Source of the DNA: CAYJBH01 sp964368815
GTDB lineage: Bacteria > Bacillota > Clostridia > Oscillospirales > Ruminococcaceae
DNA length: 34,660 nucleotides
Assembly: GCA_964368815.1 (NCBI GenBank)
Contig: CAYJDA010000024.1
Span: 1 to 34,660, forward strand
Reading direction: 5' to 3'
The position numbers and the translations under genes are program-made. Below, in pieces: positions 32,846 through 34,660 of the stretch. The first letter of the stretch is position 1, and every line of letters starts with the position of its first letter. Below the pieces are notes generated by a model. That model saw nothing but the letters and a program-made list of their open reading frames with translations, was not told where the DNA came from and ran no database searches.

Positions 32846-32917
32846 TTATTTTATTCCGAAAATCAACTTTAAAATACCTCGTAGGTATTTAGGACTTTTT
32901 ACAACAACAATCTGCAT
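32846..32917 (-). CDS. spoVM: Stage V sporulation protein M
   Basis: A 23-residue peptide. It begins MQIVVVKSPKYLRG and ends in LIFGIK, giving an amphipathic helix with Lys residues. B. subtilis SpoVM (26 residues) has the same plan, with Lys7, Pro9, Lys10, Leu12 and Gly14 at matching places; Pro9 is known to matter for curvature sensing. SpoVM sits on the forespore surface by recognising membrane curvature and anchors SpoIVA for coat and cortex building. GGGAGGGAG is a strong ribosome binding site before the ATG. It stands alone before a perfect hairpin and after a small membrane ORF. Its presence marks the organism as a probable spore former. Confidence 0.85.
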   Translation of the reverse strand: MQIVVVKSPKYLRGILKLIFGIK

Positions 32918-32929
32918 AACTCCCTCCCA

Positions 32930-33085
32930 TTAACTAAAGACCGATACGGTAATTATCAGCACCAGAACAACCAGTAAAACATATTTTCCTCCCTCGGTTC
33001 CAAATAGCAGAATTGATAGCCCTGCTATCAATATTAAGCAATAAAACACAAACCGTAGGGAGGAACCTCCATAATTATTGTTCAT
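32930..33085 (-). CDS. Small two-helix membrane protein, unknown
   Basis: A 51-residue frame just upstream of spoVM (12-bp gap). MNNNYGGSSLR is followed by two hydrophobic segments (about 11-28 and 34-50) joined by GTEGGK. The Gly/Tyr start and short hydrophobic body recall small YjcZ-like sporulation proteins, but this is only a resemblance. The ribosome binding site is weak (a GGGGG run before the start). A 9-bp perfect hairpin (33012-33032) lies within the frame, so a non-coding role is also possible. Confidence 0.5.
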   Translation of the reverse strand: MNNNYGGSSLRFVFYCLILIAGLSILLFGTEGGKYVLLVVLVLIITVSVFS

Positions 33086-33200
33086 AGTTGCCCCCGCTTT
33101 AAACCGCTTAGGCTATACTATGCTAATACAAACATTAGCGTTACCGTTTGCAAATTGATATTTTAGTATTATCGAAATATATCGCGTATATATCTTCGAT

Positions 33201-33242
33201 AAAAAAAAGACGTAACACTTCGAAATGTTACGTCTTTTTTTG
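33201..33242. terminator. Bidirectional terminator after rpsR
   Basis: AGACGTAACA (33208-33217) pairs with TGTTACGTCT (33226-33235); the stem is extended by seven A-T pairs on runs of A and T. It begins 13 nt past the rpsR stop and can work in both directions, separating rpsR from the spoVM unit. Confidence 0.92.
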
Positions 33243-33254
33243 TTTATAACTTTA

Positions 33255-33515
33255 TTAGTCGTTTGTGTAGGGCATTAAAGAAACATATCTTGAACGCTTG
33301 ATAGCTGTTGCAAGCATACGTTGGTGCTCAGCACAGGTTCCGGTTACTCTGCGAGGAATTATCTTAGAGCGCTCGGTAATAAATTTACGAAGCCTTACCA
33401 AATCCTTGTAATCAATGGATTTTGCATTTTCTGCACAGAAGGTACAAACCTTTTTACGGGGACGACGGGAAGCTGCACGTACTGCTGCACTTCCGCTCTC
33501 TATAGGATTAGCCAT
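33255..33515 (-). CDS. rpsR: 30S ribosomal protein bS18
   Basis: An 86-residue bS18 that binds 16S rRNA next to bS6. KSIDYKDLVRLRKFI and the end segment SRYVSLMPYT are the family core. Cys24 and Cys27 (CTFC) with Cys61 and His64 (TGTCAEHQ) look like a zinc-binding set of the C+ type. AAGGAGA precedes the ATG. It is the last gene of rpsF-ssb-rpsR, with a strong terminator behind it. Confidence 0.97.
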   Translation of the reverse strand: MANPIESGSAAVRAASRRPRKKVCTFCAENAKSIDYKDLVRLRKFITERSKIIPRRVTGTCAEHQRMLATAIKRSRYVSLMPYTND

Positions 33516-33543
33516 AATATCTATCTCTCCTTGTTAGTTAATG

Positions 33544-33981
33544 TTAAAACGGTAGATCCTCGCTATCATCAACGAGGGTAAAATCGTCGTTGTTGGTTCC
33601 GGCAAAGGGTAGGTCATTTTGTGTTGTGATTGCCGGTGTGGACATGCTTTGGGATTGAGAGGAACTTCTGCTTTCGGCAAAAGACACATTATCGGCAACA
33701 ACCTCGAAAGCATAACGGTTATTTCCGTCCTTATCGGTGTATGTCCTTGTTTGAATCGAGCCGGAAACACCTATCATGTTGCCTTTTCTGAAATATTTAG
33801 AAACAAACTCGGCAGTGCCGCGCCATGCGACAACATCGATAAAATCAGCCTTGCGTTCCTCGCCCTGCTTTACATAGCTACGGTTTACGGCAATACGCAT
33901 ACGTGTTACCGCTGTTCCTTGCGGGGTTTGACGAAGCTCCGGGTCGGCAACTAGCCGTCCAAGTAGTGCAACAACATTCAT
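33544..33981 (-). CDS. ssb: Single-stranded DNA-binding protein
   Basis: A 145-residue SSB: an OB fold (1-105) with MNVVALLGRLVADPELR and FIDVVAWRGTAEFVSKYF, a Ser/Gln-rich linker, and the acidic tip DSEDLPF that recruits repair and replication partners. ATG 33981 is 7 nt after AGGAG; an in-frame TTG two codons earlier is too close to that site. It has the classical place between rpsF and rpsR. Confidence 0.97.
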   Translation of the reverse strand: MNVVALLGRLVADPELRQTPQGTAVTRMRIAVNRSYVKQGEERKADFIDVVAWRGTAEFVSKYFRKGNMIGVSGSIQTRTYTDKDGNNRYAFEVVADNVSFAESRSSSQSQSMSTPAITTQNDLPFAGTNNDDFTLVDDSEDLPF

Positions 33982-34026
33982 CTTCAATCTCCTATCGCTA
34001 ATTTAATGTTAGCGGTTATTACCTAT

Positions 34027-34305
34027 TTAGGCGTTAATAATCATGGTGCGAAGTACACCGTCGGTGATGTTGAAAAGACGGGTGAGCTCTTTGGGGAAAT
34101 CGGTGTTGCTCTCAAAGATGCATAGAATATAGTATCCGTCGTTTTCATAGTTGATTGGGTAGGCAAGGCGACGCTTACCCCATTCATCAAAACTCTCAAT
34201 TGTTGCATTGGTCTCGATTATTCCACGAAACTTTGCAATCAATTCCTTTAATGCCTCCTCGTCCCTGTTACAGGAGAGAACCATCATAGCCTCATACTTT
34301 CTCAT
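34027..34305 (-). CDS. rpsF: 30S ribosomal protein bS6
   Basis: A 92-residue bS6, the partner of bS18 on the small subunit platform. MRKYEAMMVLSCN, DEWGKRRLAYPINYENDGYY and the C-terminal VLRTMII fit the whole family. AAGGAGG lies before the ATG. It heads the operon with ssb (45-bp gap) and rpsR, driven by a consensus promoter at 34387-34415. The leader has a hairpin where S6:S18 feedback control may act. Confidence 0.98.
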   Translation of the reverse strand: MRKYEAMMVLSCNRDEEALKELIAKFRGIIETNATIESFDEWGKRRLAYPINYENDGYYILCIFESNTDFPKELTRLFNITDGVLRTMIINA

Positions 34306-34327
34306 TATACCTCCTTACGGTCATAAG

Positions 34328-34346
34328 CGGCGAAATAATTCCGCCG
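34328..34346 (-). promoter_or_regulatory. Leader hairpin of rpsF, possible S6:S18 site
   Basis: CGGCG (34328-34332) and CGCCG (34342-34346) form a 5-bp stem with a 9-nt loop about 22 nt upstream of rpsF. S6:S18 complexes bind a CCG-bearing hairpin in the rpsF leader of many bacteria. The element is short and the detailed motif was not confirmed. Confidence 0.4.
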
Positions 34347-34386
34347 AAGGATTGCCCCATATTCCGTCGATATGGTTAGCCTTGAT

Positions 34387-34415
34387 ATTATACTATATAT
34401 TTAACCGACTGTCAA
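34387..34415 (-). promoter_or_regulatory. Sigma-A promoter of rpsF-ssb-rpsR
   Basis: On the minus strand TTGACA (34410-34415), a 17-bp spacer, and TATAAT (34387-34392): a full consensus match. It is divergent from the promoter at 34448. Confidence 0.9.
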
Positions 34416-34447
34416 GTGATTAATCTACAAAAAATTGATAAAAACCC

Positions 34448-34476
34448 TTGACATTTGCAAAAGCTTGTAATATAAT
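34448..34476 (+). promoter_or_regulatory. Sigma-A promoter of the gene at the right edge
   Basis: TTGACA (34448-34453), a 17-bp spacer and TATAAT (34471-34476), a full consensus match. A start near 34483 gives a leader of about 160 nt. Confidence 0.9.
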
Positions 34477-34560
34477 AATGTATTACAATGGCTTTATGTG
34501 CCTATGTAGCTTTTTTTGTGCTGAAAATCCGTGATATTGTCTACATAATAACATAATAAA

Positions 34561-34577
34561 TTGTGTAAGTTACACAA
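34561..34577. promoter_or_regulatory. 17-nt palindrome in the leader of the right-edge gene
   Basis: TTGTGTAAGTTACACAA is a perfect 8-bp inverted repeat around one base. It lies about 85 bp past the -10 box and 69 bp before the start codon. It could be an operator or an RNA stem; no regulator is known to me for it. Confidence 0.4.
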
Positions 34578-34645
34578 ATAATAGGATACTCAATCATCGA
34601 TAGTGATTCCCGTTAGTGTGAACAGCAAAGAAAGGACATTATTTA

Positions 34646-34660
34646 ATGGTCAAGGACAGA
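34646..34660 (+). CDS. Partial CDS at the right edge, identity unknown
   Basis: Five codons, MVKDR, begin after AAAGGA with a 9-nt gap and run off the window. The consensus promoter and long leader show a strongly expressed gene. An RNA polymerase beta subunit (rpoB) start would be compatible with these residues, but five residues cannot decide it. Confidence 0.6.

Noticed and set aside
1..34660. CRISPR array, prophage or insertion sequence
   Set aside because: No spaced direct repeats, integrase, transposase or phage gene could be recognised.

Overview
The window looks like one chromosomal stretch of a spore-forming, anaerobic Firmicute of the class Clostridia, probably in the Oscillospirales/Ruminococcaceae neighbourhood. 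The signs are AT-rich DNA with AGGAG-type ribosome binding sites, a tiny spoVM gene, a ParAB pair with TGTTCCACGTGGAACA parS sites, an [FeFe]-hydrogenase-like protein, a c-di-AMP receptor next to holB and ricT, and the rpsF-ssb-rpsR cluster. ParAB/parS, pstA-holB-ricT and rpsF-ssb-rpsR are all origin-proximal in many Firmicutes, so the window probably lies near oriC. No insertion sequence, prophage, CRISPR array, rRNA or tRNA gene was recognised.

Layout, left to right. (1) 1-520: the 5' end of rpmA (bL27) and rplU (bL21) on the minus strand, with an L21-type leader RNA and a near-consensus promoter. (2) 610-2070: a lone phenylacetate-CoA ligase family gene with its own promoter and terminator. 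(3) About 1990-4850: very AT-rich DNA holding three identical parS sites, one DnaA-box match and a cobalamin-binding radical SAM gene. (4) 4855-9349: methyltransferase, parA, parB, serS and an NYN-LOTUS protein. (5) 9351-13099: a rhamnosyltransferase-like GT2 and rmlA, rmlD, rmlB for dTDP-L-rhamnose, without rmlC. (6) 13175-18278: a Ser-tailed membrane protein, a FucU-like mutarotase and a GH2 glycosidase, facing a kdgK-eda operon across a shared terminator; together these suggest use of a sugar or uronate glycoside. (7) 18333-22808: a minus-strand operon pstA-holB-ricT-degV-asnS. (8) 22835-31755: a long plus-strand run. It starts with tandem promoters, a structured leader and DRTGG / ATPase / sensory-type hydrogenase / DRTGG / PHP, and continues with a SpoU methyltransferase, plsY, rsmE and addA. 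(9) 31744-34415: minus-strand hemW, spoVM, a 51-residue membrane ORF, and rpsR-ssb-rpsF under a consensus promoter. (10) 34448-34660: a consensus promoter and long leader for a gene of which only five codons are inside the window.

The most interesting items are the compact predicted H2/redox-sensing operon at 23007-26253, whose hydrogenase has Ala at the proton-relay Cys position; the three-site parS region; the spoVM mini-operon whose terminator-like hairpin abuts the hemW ribosome binding site; and a bL27 lacking the cleavable N-terminal extension usual in Firmicutes, with no prp gene beside it.
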